Shown here: positions 1 to 5,279 of the stretch, piece by piece
Layout: the number at the start of each line of letters is the position of its first letter
Position numbering within the stretch: the stretch's first letter is position 1
Assembly (NCBI GenBank): GCA_944387745.1
Contig: CALXGD010000035.1
Span: 1 to 5,904, forward strand
Source: an uncultured Oscillospiraceae bacterium
Lineage (GTDB): Bacteria > Bacillota_A > Clostridia > Oscillospirales > Oscillospiraceae
DNA: 5,904 nt
Direction: 5' to 3'
The notes under the pieces: generated by a model
Database searches by the model: none
Told to the model about the DNA's origin: nothing
Seen by the model: only the letters and a program-made list of their open reading frames with translations
Program-made: the position numbers and the translations under genes

Positions 1-648
1 GGCCACCTCGATGTTGCCCCGCTCCAGGTACTTCTGATAGGTCTCCGGCCCCAGCATGTCAAAGAGGGCGTCGTACAGGGGCCGCAGATAGGGGTCCACC
101 TTGGACTGTAAATCGCCGGGCAGGAAGCCCAGGCGCTCGCCGGCCTCCACCGCCGGGCGGGTGAGGATAATCCGGTTGACCTCCTTGGCCCGAAAGGCGG
201 CCACAGCGGCGGCCACAGCCAGGTAGGTCTTGCCGGTGCCGGCCGGACCGATGCCCAAGGTAACCACATTGTTTTTGATGGCATCCACATATTTTTTCTG
301 GCCCAAGGTCTTGGCTTTGATGGGCTTGCCTTTGGCGGTGATGCAGATCACATCGGCAGCCAGCTGGTGAACCTGTTCCTCCCGGCCCTCCCGGACCAGT
401 TGGAGGACGTAGCGCACGTTCTGCTCTTGAATCGGCTCACCCCGCGCGGCCAGAGCCATCAGGTTTTCAATGGCCTTCACGCCGTACATCACTTGTTCCG
501 GGTCCTCTCCGGACACCTTTAGCTGGGAGTCCCGGCTCACCACTGAGACCCCCAGCTCACGCTCGATCAAACGAATATTTTCGTCAAAGGAGCCAAACAC
601 GCTGATGGCGTCCTCTAGGCGCTCCAAATTGATATTCTGTTCTGTCAT
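1..648 (-). CDS. phoH: PhoH family P-loop ATPase, C-terminus cut by window edge
   Basis: The visible 216 residues are the N-terminal two thirds of a PhoH-like protein; the family is usually a little over 300 residues. Residues 1-110 look like the family's N-terminal nucleic-acid-binding (KH-like) part. A Walker A loop, GPAGTGKT, sits at 134-141. The PhoH hallmark TRPAVEAGERLGFLPGDL is at 163-180, followed by KVDPYLRPLYDAL at 183-195. Walker B and the remaining helicase-like motifs lie beyond the left edge. Known for the family: cytoplasmic ATPases linked to RNA metabolism, with the precise role in Bacillota unsettled. The start at 648 follows an AGGAG Shine-Dalgarno that overlaps the stop codon of yqfD, 16 nt upstream. 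This suggests translational linkage in one operon. The order yqfC-yqfD-phoH matches that known in Bacillus and Clostridia. The family assignment is very secure; the exact function is not. Confidence 0.95.
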   Translation of the reverse strand, partial: MTEQNINLERLEDAISVFGSFDENIRLIERELGVSVVSRDSQLKVSGEDPEQVMYGVKAIENLMALAARGEPIQEQNVRYVLQLVREGREEQVHQLAADVICITAKGKPIKAKTLGQKKYVDAIKNNVVTLGIGPAGTGKTYLAVAAAVAAFRAKEVNRIILTRPAVEAGERLGFLPGDLQSKVDPYLRPLYDALFDMLGPETYQKYLERGNIEVA

Positions 649-661
649 TGGTACTTGTTCT

Positions 662-666
662 CTCCT
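662..666 (-). promoter_or_regulatory. Shine-Dalgarno of phoH overlapping the yqfD stop codon
   Basis: On the minus strand the bases read GTAGGAGAGAAC: AGGAG shares two bases with the TAG stop of yqfD (665-667). The spacing from AGGAG to the phoH ATG is 13 nt, longer than ideal, or 11 nt if AGGAGAG is counted. The overlap suggests that ribosomes terminating on yqfD help initiation at phoH. This is inferred from geometry only. Confidence 0.55.
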
Positions 667-1894
667 ACTCCAAGGGGATGCTCCCCGGAATTTCCCGCGT
701 GCTGGGGACCTCGCGTCCGATCTCTTCCCGACACTCGGCATTGAGCGTTACCCTCAGCTGCTCTCCTGTCACCTGAGCGGCATAGTCTGTCTGAATGATC
801 TGGCCATCCGCCCCAATCGCCTGCTGAAGGCGGACAAACAGCCGGTCCTCCAGCAGCTTCTGGGCCGCCTCCCGGTTCAATGGGACCGTCTTAGTCTCAT
901 AGGCCCGGCAGCGCTCTGCCGTAAGCATCATGGGCAGGCTCCGGCCTCCCGGCAAGGTCAGCTGGTATACAGTTTTTATTTTATCATAACCCAACCCAGG
1001 AATGCTACTGTTTTTATAAAAATTCACCTCATGTTCCAGCAGCCGCAGCGACCAGAGGGTACAGCTTTCTCCCGTGTACTGCTTTACCTGAGCCTGCAGG
1101 GGAATCACCGCCTCCAGGGTGCGCCAGGTACGGGCATAGACCTCCCCTCTGGCATGGGTCTCATAGTGTCTCGCCGGCTGGTCGCTGTACATCGGGGGCT
1201 GGATGGTCACCAGGCCCGAAATCAGGAGGTCCCCCCGTGCCACCGTGTCCCCCTCCGCCACGGCGGCCTCCCCCTCCAGCGGCTCCACCTGGGTAATAAT
1301 GCCGTCTGCCTCAGAGACAATGTCATAATATCCCTCGTCGTCCACCAGCTCCGGGGACTTCACCGCCTCCCGCACCACCACCTCCAGCCGGGTGCCGTAC
1401 AGGTTGATGGACATCCAGGACAGATCCTCCAGGGCCAGCAGCGCCCGCTGCGCCACCGCCTTTCGGTCAATCCCAGGCCCATACACCCCGGGGTGTACCC
1501 CTTCCCGCTGCAGCTGTGTCAGGATCCGCCCCGTGGACACGACCTCGTTTCCAGTCACATCGATGGTGAGCACAAACTTGGACAGGACGCACACCGCGGA
1601 TAGGGAGAGGGCCAGACCAATCAAAAAGGCATACCGCCTCCGGAACCGCCGCAGAAGGGATGGAAGCCCCCGCTGTTCCTCTACCTGGAGCTCGCACCCC
1701 GCCCGGCGGGCCAGTTTCTGAATCAGAGGCAGTCTACAGCGGTATGTGATCAGCCGCAGGACACATCGGTCCGTCCACTCAGCCCCCCAGCAGGGGACTC
1801 CCTCCTGGGCGCACAGATTCAGAAGGCGCTCCGGGAACAGTCCCCTGGCCGTCAGCACAACCGTCCCTCTCACATAATTGACTGCACGCTTCAT
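665..1894 (-). CDS. yqfD: Sporulation protein YqfD
   Basis: This 409-residue membrane protein is close in length to Bacillus YqfD (about 400). Residues 1-85 form a basic, cysteine-containing cytoplasmic domain (CWGAEWTDRCVLRL around 35-48). A single transmembrane helix follows at about 89-108 (YAFLIGLALSLSAVCVLSKF). The segment right after it, IDVTGNEVVSTGRILTQL (111-128), resembles a POTRA/FtsQ-like fold entry. The motif EVVVREAVKSPELV (171-184) and the lipoyl-like turn VAEGDTVARGDLLISGLV (212-229) are typical of the family. Known: yqfD lies in a sporulation operon controlled by sigma-E in Bacillus and is needed for efficient sporulation; its biochemical role is unknown. By topology the large C-terminal domain should lie outside the membrane that carries it. 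The start at 1894 has a strong GGGGGAGG Shine-Dalgarno and lies 10 nt after the yqfC stop. Confidence 0.93.
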   Translation of the reverse strand: MKRAVNYVRGTVVLTARGLFPERLLNLCAQEGVPCWGAEWTDRCVLRLITYRCRLPLIQKLARRAGCELQVEEQRGLPSLLRRFRRRYAFLIGLALSLSAVCVLSKFVLTIDVTGNEVVSTGRILTQLQREGVHPGVYGPGIDRKAVAQRALLALEDLSWMSINLYGTRLEVVVREAVKSPELVDDEGYYDIVSEADGIITQVEPLEGEAAVAEGDTVARGDLLISGLVTIQPPMYSDQPARHYETHARGEVYARTWRTLEAVIPLQAQVKQYTGESCTLWSLRLLEHEVNFYKNSSIPGLGYDKIKTVYQLTLPGGRSLPMMLTAERCRAYETKTVPLNREAAQKLLEDRLFVRLQQAIGADGQIIQTDYAAQVTGEQLRVTLNAECREEIGREVPSTREIPGSIPLE

Positions 1895-1904
1895 GGGCCT
1901 CCCC

Positions 1905-2186
1905 CTATGTCAGCTGGATGTCTGCAATCCGTCCGGTGATCAGCAGCTCCACACCGGTCATGGCCCGCAGCTCCAGATTCTCCCCTGACACCTTCACCAC
2001 AAAGGTCCCGCCGCTGATGTGGATCTCCCGGTCCCCATAGGCCAAAATACCTCTGTGATTTTCCATCCGAAGTTCCCCTGTGCCCACCAGCTCCAACCGG
2101 GGGACGCCCGCTACCACGTCCGCCGGCAGGTCAAACAGCTGGGCTGTGCGCTCCAGCAGCCCCTCGCGCCGTGCTCTCGCCCCCAT
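1905..2186 (-). CDS. yqfC: Sporulation protein YqfC (YabP/YqfC family)
   Basis: A 93-residue protein, the same length as Bacillus YqfC. The C-terminal half is a beta-rich YabP/YqfC-type domain: REIHISGGTFVVKVSGENLE (53-72), then LRAMTGVELLITGRIADIQL (73-92). The N-terminus is basic (MGARARREGLLERTAQLFDL). The reading frame is open further upstream, but the ATG at 2186 is preferred. It follows AGGAAAGGGTGATG, matches family length, and keeps the gene clear of the terminator and of the end of the upstream coiled-coil gene. Known: yqfC precedes yqfD in nearly all endospore formers and is mother-cell expressed in Bacillus; its mechanism is not established. It is inferred to be the first gene of the yqfC-yqfD-phoH operon. 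Confidence 0.92.
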   Translation of the reverse strand: MGARARREGLLERTAQLFDLPADVVAGVPRLELVGTGELRMENHRGILAYGDREIHISGGTFVVKVSGENLELRAMTGVELLITGRIADIQLT

Positions 2187-2205
2187 ACCATCACCCTTTC
2201 CTGCT

Positions 2206-2235
2206 ATCTCTATGCGGGGAGCCGTGGAAACATAC
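2206..2235 (-). promoter_or_regulatory. Possible sigma-E-like promoter for yqfC
   Basis: On the minus strand, GTATGTT (2229-2235) and CATAGAGA (2207-2214) are separated by 14 nt. This is the spacing and general form of mother-cell sigma-E promoters (ATATT-like -35, CATACA-like -10), but the match is imperfect: about 5 of 7 and 5 of 8 positions. The predicted transcript would start only about 15 nt before the yqfC ATG, close to the Shine-Dalgarno. Support comes from context (sigma-E control of yqfCD in Bacillus, and a terminator just upstream). It remains tentative. Confidence 0.35.
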
Positions 2236-2303
2236 AGGAGAGGTGTTTTTCTCTCTTTTCCCGCAGAGCGCATGTCCCTCTTCTCAAACAATGAAGCGGA
2301 ACG

Positions 2304-2332
2304 AAAAAGGCAGCCGCTCAACGGCTGCCTTT
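2304..2332 (-). terminator. Intrinsic terminator after the DivIVA-like gene
   Basis: A perfect 11-bp stem (2306-2316 pairing with 2322-2332) encloses a 5-nt loop. On the minus strand it ends in a run of five T (2304-2308, three of them inside the stem), then CGTTCC. It starts 5 nt after the DivIVA-like stop codon and separates that gene from the yqfC operon. The T-tract is short, so some read-through is possible. The plus-strand orientation has a run of only three T (2330-2332), all inside the stem, so termination of minus-strand transcripts is favoured. Confidence 0.85.
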
Positions 2333-2337
2333 CAGCT

Positions 2338-3030
2338 TCAGTCCTCCTGCAGAGGCACAGGGGCGGGCACCTTTGCCGGATCTGTGCTGTCATAGGCCTG
2401 GGCCAGGGCCTCCAGCGCCACGTCCTGGTCAGCCAGGAGCGCAGTCATCTGCTCCAGACAGTTCTCCGCTTTCTCCAGCTTGTCCGCCGCGTGAGAGACA
2501 GTGGCCTCCACCTGGCTGCGGAGGGAGTCGTATTCCCGCTCCACTCGCCCCATCCACTGCTCCATGCTCCGGCGCAGCTCCTGCGCCTGGTCATTGGCCT
2601 GATTCAACACACTCTGAGCCCGGCGGTGGGCCTCCAGCTCCACTCCAGCGGTGCGCTCCTTTACCGCTGCATAGGCAGCGGCGTCCGGCTCCAGGACCTC
2701 CACCTTGGCAATCAGCTCGTCCCGTTCCTGCCGCAGCGCAATCAGCTCCCCTCGCTGGGTCTCCTCCCGGTCCAGACTGACCGTCAGCGCCTGCTTCACC
2801 TGGTCCAGCTCCTGATTCAGGCTCTCTCTTTCCCGGCGCAGACTCGCCACCAGCCGCTCCTGTTCCTCCATTTTGGCAGACAGCTTCTGCCGCTCCTCTT
2901 CCAATGCCTCCAGCTTGTGCTGCAGCTCCTGCTGGCGCTGGCTATTTTCTGCCGACATCTTTTCCAAATAGTCCAGTACATCCTGCCGGTTAAATCCGCC
3001 GAGGGCTGCGCCGCGAAAGGGATGGTCCAT
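2338..3030 (-). CDS. DivIVA-family coiled-coil protein
   Basis: A 230-residue, almost entirely helical, highly charged protein. The N-terminus FRGAALGGFNRQDVLDYLEK (5-24) is the DivIVA-type lipid-binding/crossover motif (GFNRxDVxxYL). A first coiled coil spans about 24-112, rich in E, Q, R and K with leucine heptads. After a short break around EPDAAAYA (114-121) a second helical segment, 128-212, contains AHRRAQSVLNQANDQAQELR (134-153), as in DivIVA/GpsB relatives. The tail 213-230 is proline- and acid-rich and probably disordered. The family recruits partners to curved membranes at division sites or poles; this paralogue's partner is unknown. Start 3030 is chosen because GAGG lies 6 nt upstream and the motif then begins near residue 5. 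The in-frame ATG at 3042 would have no spaced Shine-Dalgarno. The gene is monocistronic, with its own promoter and terminator. Its position beside yqfC suggests, but does not prove, a role in division or sporulation. Confidence 0.85.
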   Translation of the reverse strand: MDHPFRGAALGGFNRQDVLDYLEKMSAENSQRQQELQHKLEALEEERQKLSAKMEEQERLVASLRRERESLNQELDQVKQALTVSLDREETQRGELIALRQERDELIAKVEVLEPDAAAYAAVKERTAGVELEAHRRAQSVLNQANDQAQELRRSMEQWMGRVEREYDSLRSQVEATVSHAADKLEKAENCLEQMTALLADQDVALEALAQAYDSTDPAKVPAPVPLQED

Positions 3031-3036
3031 GGGGCA

Positions 3037-3046
3037 CCTCATCTCC
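3037..3046 (-). promoter_or_regulatory. Ribosome binding site deciding the DivIVA-like start
   Basis: The minus strand reads GGAGATGAGG. GAGG ends 6 nt before the ATG at 3030, an ideal spacing. GGAG abuts the alternative in-frame ATG at 3042 with no spacer, which argues against that start. Confidence 0.65.
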
Positions 3047-3079
3047 GCCCGCTTGGGGCATTTTCTCTGTTTGTGCGTT

Positions 3080-3108
3080 ATTCTACCACACTTTTGGAGA
3101 GAATACAA
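3080..3108 (-). promoter_or_regulatory. Sigma-A-type promoter for the DivIVA-like gene
   Basis: On the minus strand the -35 is TTGTAT (3103-3108) and the -10 is TAGAAT (3080-3085), with a 17-nt spacer. A TG dinucleotide one base upstream of the -10 makes it an extended -10. The predicted start is about 3073, giving a 5' leader of about 43 nt. This points to vegetative housekeeping expression rather than sporulation-specific control. Confidence 0.75.
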
Positions 3109-3136
3109 TTCTTTCTGCGGATTTCTTCCCTACTCA

Positions 3137-3165
3137 TTGACGCTCCCCCGCCTAAATGATATACT
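3137..3165 (+). promoter_or_regulatory. Sigma-A-type promoter for the methyltransferase unit
   Basis: The -35 is TTGACG (3137-3142) and the -10 is TATACT (3160-3165), with exactly 17 nt between them. TG sits one base before the -10 (TGATATACT), an extended -10. Each hexamer has five of six consensus bases. The -35 boxes of this promoter and the minus-strand promoter are only 28 bp apart. The start is predicted near 3172, about 139 nt before the methyltransferase ATG. Confidence 0.75.
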
Positions 3166-3171
3166 ATGTTG

Positions 3172-3310
3172 TCCCAATTCTTTTGCGTGTTCCCTCTCCG
3201 TGTATGCCGCGACAGCAGGACAGTCTTTGAACACAGGAACACAGAACAGAATATTGGGGAATCCCATTCGTCTTATCACTTTATCACCATATTTGAGAGG
3301 TGGCACCCGC
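3172..3310 (+). other. Untranslated leader of the methyltransferase transcript
   Basis: This is the stretch between the predicted transcription start and the methyltransferase ATG. The frame is open through it, but nothing in the translation resembles the family. I see a 7-bp inverted repeat, GTGTTCC (3187-3193) with GGAACAC (3236-3242), and a small TGGG-GAAT-CCCA hairpin (3255-3266). An 8-codon ORF starting at 3203 has no Shine-Dalgarno. No known riboswitch, T-box or terminator-like T-tract is recognisable. It ends in GAGAGGTGG, the ribosome binding site, 7 nt before the ATG. Confidence 0.4.
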
Positions 3311-4174
3311 ATGTGGCTTTCCGACCAGTGGAAGGACTATGAACTTATCGACTGCTCCCGTGGGGAGAAGCTGGAGCGGTGGGGGGACCAGCTGTTGGTG
3401 CGCCCTGACCCCCAGGCCATCTGGAATACCCCCAGAAGCCACCGGGGCTGGAAGCACAATGCGGGCCGGTACGCCCGCTCCTCCACCGGTGGTGGGCAGT
3501 GGCAGAACAAGTCCATGCCGGAGCGGTGGACCGTCTCTTACGGCTCCCTCACCTTCAACATCAAGCCCATGAACTTTAAGCACACCGGCCTCTTTCCGGA
3601 ACAGGCCGCCAACTGGGATTGGGCCCAGGAGCAGATCCGGAAGGCCGGACGGCCCGTGTCGGTGCTGAACCTGTTTGCCTACACCGGCGGGGCCACGGTG
3701 GCCTGTGCCGCCGCCGGGGCCAGCGTGTGCCACGTGGATGCGGCCCGGGGCATGGTGGCCTGGGCCCGGGAGAACGCGAAAAGCTCCCACCTGGAGGACG
3801 CCCCCATCCGCTGGATTGTGGACGACTGCGGCAAATTTGTAGAGCGGGAGATCCGCCGGGGCCGGAGGTATGACGCCGTTATCATGGATCCCCCCAGCTA
3901 TGGCCGGGGCCCCACTGGCGAGGTGTGGAAGCTGGAGGAAAACCTGTACCCCTTTGTAGAGCTGGTGTCCGGGGTGCTCTCTGACCAGCCCCTGTTTCTC
4001 ATTTTGAACTCCTACACCACCGGACTGGCCCCCTCGGTAATCACCTACATTCTGGAGACCCTGATTTCCAAAAAATTTGGCGGACACACAGTCAGCGATG
4101 AGCTAGGCCTCCCTGTCACTGAGAGCGGCCTGGCCCTGCCCTGCGGCGCCGCTGGACGCTGGACATGCCAGTAG
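3311..4174 (+). CDS. RlmI-like class I SAM-dependent methyltransferase (COG1092)
   Basis: A 287-residue cytoplasmic methyltransferase. The N-terminal part, with PMNFKHTGLFPEQAANWDW (86-104), is the substrate-side motif typical of RlmI/RlmK-like enzymes. Motif I is LNLFAYTGGAT (119-129), the acidic residue ending beta-2 is D143 (HVDAA), and DD is at 171-172. The catalytic-site motif IV is DPPSYGRG (193-200). The end, ALPCGAAGRW (275-284), is also typical. Family knowledge: members methylate 23S rRNA at cytosine-5 (RlmI) or guanine-N7 (the RlmK half of RlmL). This protein lacks the N-terminal PUA domain of Escherichia coli RlmI (about 396 residues), so its target base cannot be named. The start at 3311 is set by GAGAGGTGG 7 nt upstream and by where family similarity begins. 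The last residues (TCQ) and the stop codon run into a repeat element, so the native C-terminus may have been replaced. Confidence 0.9.
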   Translation: MWLSDQWKDYELIDCSRGEKLERWGDQLLVRPDPQAIWNTPRSHRGWKHNAGRYARSSTGGGQWQNKSMPERWTVSYGSLTFNIKPMNFKHTGLFPEQAANWDWAQEQIRKAGRPVSVLNLFAYTGGATVACAAAGASVCHVDAARGMVAWARENAKSSHLEDAPIRWIVDDCGKFVEREIRRGRRYDAVIMDPPSYGRGPTGEVWKLEENLYPFVELVSGVLSDQPLFLILNSYTTGLAPSVITYILETLISKKFGGHTVSDELGLPVTESGLALPCGAAGRWTCQ

Positions 4175-4244
4175 GGGCGGCCTTTGGCCGCCCGCCGGGA
4201 GAAACCTTTACCTGAACATATGGGCGGCCGCAGGTCGCCCCTGC
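4171..4244. repeat. 74-bp inverted-repeat element made of two hairpins
   Basis: The ends 4171-4193 and 4222-4244 are inverted repeats matching at 19 of 23 positions around a 28-nt core (4194-4221). Each end is itself a palindrome: GGGCGGCC-TTT-GGCCGCCC (4175-4193), and GGGCGGCC-GCA-GGTCGCCC (4222-4240) with one G-T wobble. The DNA can therefore form two short hairpins or one long one. There is no T-tract directly after either hairpin, so it is not a standard terminator. It fills most of the gap between the methyltransferase and ecfA1. The left end contains the methyltransferase stop codon (4172-4174), and the right end stops just before the ecfA1 ribosome binding site (GGAAGGGG, 4245-4252). 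The form suggests a REP/MITE-like dispersed element; copy number cannot be seen here. Confidence 0.75.
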
Positions 4245-4259
4245 GGAAGGGGTTTTGCT

Positions 4260-5105
4260 ATGAAAAACTCGATCATCAACGTGGAGGACGTGCGCTTCTC
4301 CTACGTCACCGCCGAGGGTGTGGCCCCCATTGTCCTGGATAACATCAGCCTGGACATTGAAGAGGGCTCCTTTGTGGCCGTGCTGGGCCACAACGGCAGC
4401 GGCAAGTCCACCCTGGCCAAGCATATGAACGCCATTCTCCTGCCCACCGGGGGCAAGGTTTATGTGGACAAAATGGACACTACTGATGAGGACCTCCTGC
4501 TGGACATCCGCCGCACGGTTGGCATGGTGTTTCAAAATCCGGACAACCAGATTGTGGCCAATGTGGTGGAGGAGGATGTGGCCTTTGCCCCGGAAAATTT
4601 AGGAGTTCCTCCGGAGGAGATCCGCCGCCGGGTGGATGATGCCCTGAAAGCTGTAGGCATGTATGAGTTCCGGGAGCATGCCCCCCACCTCCTCTCCGGC
4701 GGCCAGAAGCAGCGGGTGGCCATCGCCGGGGTCATCGCCATGGAGCCCCGGTGCGTCGTCTTGGACGAACCCACCGCCATGCTGGACCCCATCGGCCGCT
4801 CTGACGTGCTACACACCATCAAGCAGCTCAACCGGGAGCGGGGGGTCACCGTGGTCCTCATCACCCACCACATGGACGAGGCCGCCCAAGCTGACCGACT
4901 CATCGTCATGGCCAAGGGCCGGGTGGTGGCCGACGGGACGCCCAAGGAGGTGTTCCAGGACGTGGAGGGCCTGAAATCCGTGGGCCTCACCGTCCCCGAC
5001 ACCACGGAGCTTCTCTGGGAACTGCGGCAGGAGGGGCTGGACGTGCCCCTGGATGCTCTCGGCGATGAGGAGTGCGCCCAGGCGCTGAGGGACCTGCTGG
5101 CCTAA
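4260..5105 (+). CDS. ecfA1: ECF transporter ATPase EcfA1
   Basis: A 281-residue ABC ATPase, the normal length for EcfA1. Seen in order: Walker A GHNGSGKST (43-51), Q-loop VFQNPDNQIV (90-99, Q92), signature LSGGQKQRVAIAG (145-157), Walker B CVVLDEP (165-171), D-loop MLDP (174-177) and H-loop ITHHMDEA (201-208, H203). FQNPDNQI and the C-terminal extension (about 240-281, GLTVPDTTELLWELRQEGL) are characteristic of cobalt/ECF-type ATPases rather than other importers. It works at the cytoplasmic face of the membrane as a heterodimer with EcfA2. Together with EcfT it powers several substrate-binding S components for vitamins or metal ions. The start has a GGAAGGGG ribosome binding site 7 nt away. 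Transcription probably continues from the methyltransferase, as I see no clear promoter in the 85-nt gap. Confidence 0.95.
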   Translation: MKNSIINVEDVRFSYVTAEGVAPIVLDNISLDIEEGSFVAVLGHNGSGKSTLAKHMNAILLPTGGKVYVDKMDTTDEDLLLDIRRTVGMVFQNPDNQIVANVVEEDVAFAPENLGVPPEEIRRRVDDALKAVGMYEFREHAPHLLSGGQKQRVAIAGVIAMEPRCVVLDEPTAMLDPIGRSDVLHTIKQLNRERGVTVVLITHHMDEAAQADRLIVMAKGRVVADGTPKEVFQDVEGLKSVGLTVPDTTELLWELRQEGLDVPLDALGDEECAQALRDLLA

Positions 5106-5117
5106 TGCCCCGGGTTT

Positions 5118-5218
5118 GGCTCCCCCTTTACAGGGGAGTTGTCAGCCGAAGGCTGCCTGAGGGGGTGCCCTCCTTCCGCCCTGGCTTCGCCGGGCCACCT
5201 CTCCCGCAGGGGGGAGGC
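5118..5218. repeat. Multi-hairpin palindromic element between ecfA1 and ecfA2
   Basis: This is a chain of four potential hairpins: CTCCCC/GGGGAG (5120-5125 with 5133-5138); CAGCC-GAA-GGCTG (5143-5155); CCTGGC-TTC-GCCGGG (5180-5194, one wobble); and an 8-bp stem 5198-5205 with 5210-5217 (one wobble, GCAG loop). The outermost bases, GGCTCCCCC (5118-5126) and GGGGGAGGC (5210-5218), are inverted copies with one mismatch, so the unit has terminal inverted repeats. It contains no credible ORF and no T-tract. The layout matches dispersed extragenic repeats I recall from high-GC Clostridia, but copies elsewhere cannot be checked here. It accounts for most of the 174-nt gap within the ECF operon. The remaining 5219-5279 shows no complete promoter. 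Confidence 0.7.
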
Positions 5219-5279
5219 TGGGGAGTCCACTCTAACAACGGGGCACACACCACATTTGACAAAGGACGGAATACAGCGG

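Noticed and set aside
470..1603. Long plus-strand open frame opposite yqfD and phoH
   Set aside because: It lies antisense to two clearly recognisable genes, has low-complexity arginine/leucine/proline-rich content with no family resemblance, and is explained by GC-rich antisense codon structure.
2187..2393. Upstream extension of yqfC to 2393
   Set aside because: The extra 69 residues run through the terminator hairpin and the end of the DivIVA-like gene; the 93-residue form matches the family and has its own Shine-Dalgarno.
3072..3090. TGTG...CACA inverted repeat over the -10 of the DivIVA-like promoter as an operator
   Set aside because: Only four paired bases per arm and no further symmetry; expected by chance at this length.
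2080..3159. 359-codon plus-strand open frame opposite yqfC and the DivIVA-like gene
   Set aside because: Its leucine/glutamine-rich translation is the mirror of the coiled-coil heptads on the other strand; it crosses the terminator and the minus-strand promoter and has no recognisable domain.
3029..3310. In-frame N-terminal extension of the methyltransferase to 3029
   Set aside because: It would cross both divergent promoters, has no resemblance to the family, and a good ribosome binding site precedes the ATG at 3311.
3284..4087. Minus-strand open frame opposite the methyltransferase
   Set aside because: Glycine/proline/valine-rich antisense shadow of a gene with intact catalytic motifs; no ribosome binding site or domain.
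5256..5261. Perfect TTGACA before ecfA2 as a promoter -35
   Set aside because: No acceptable -10 lies 16-18 nt downstream; that position falls on the ecfA2 start codon, and the nearest AT-rich hexamer is only 9 nt away.
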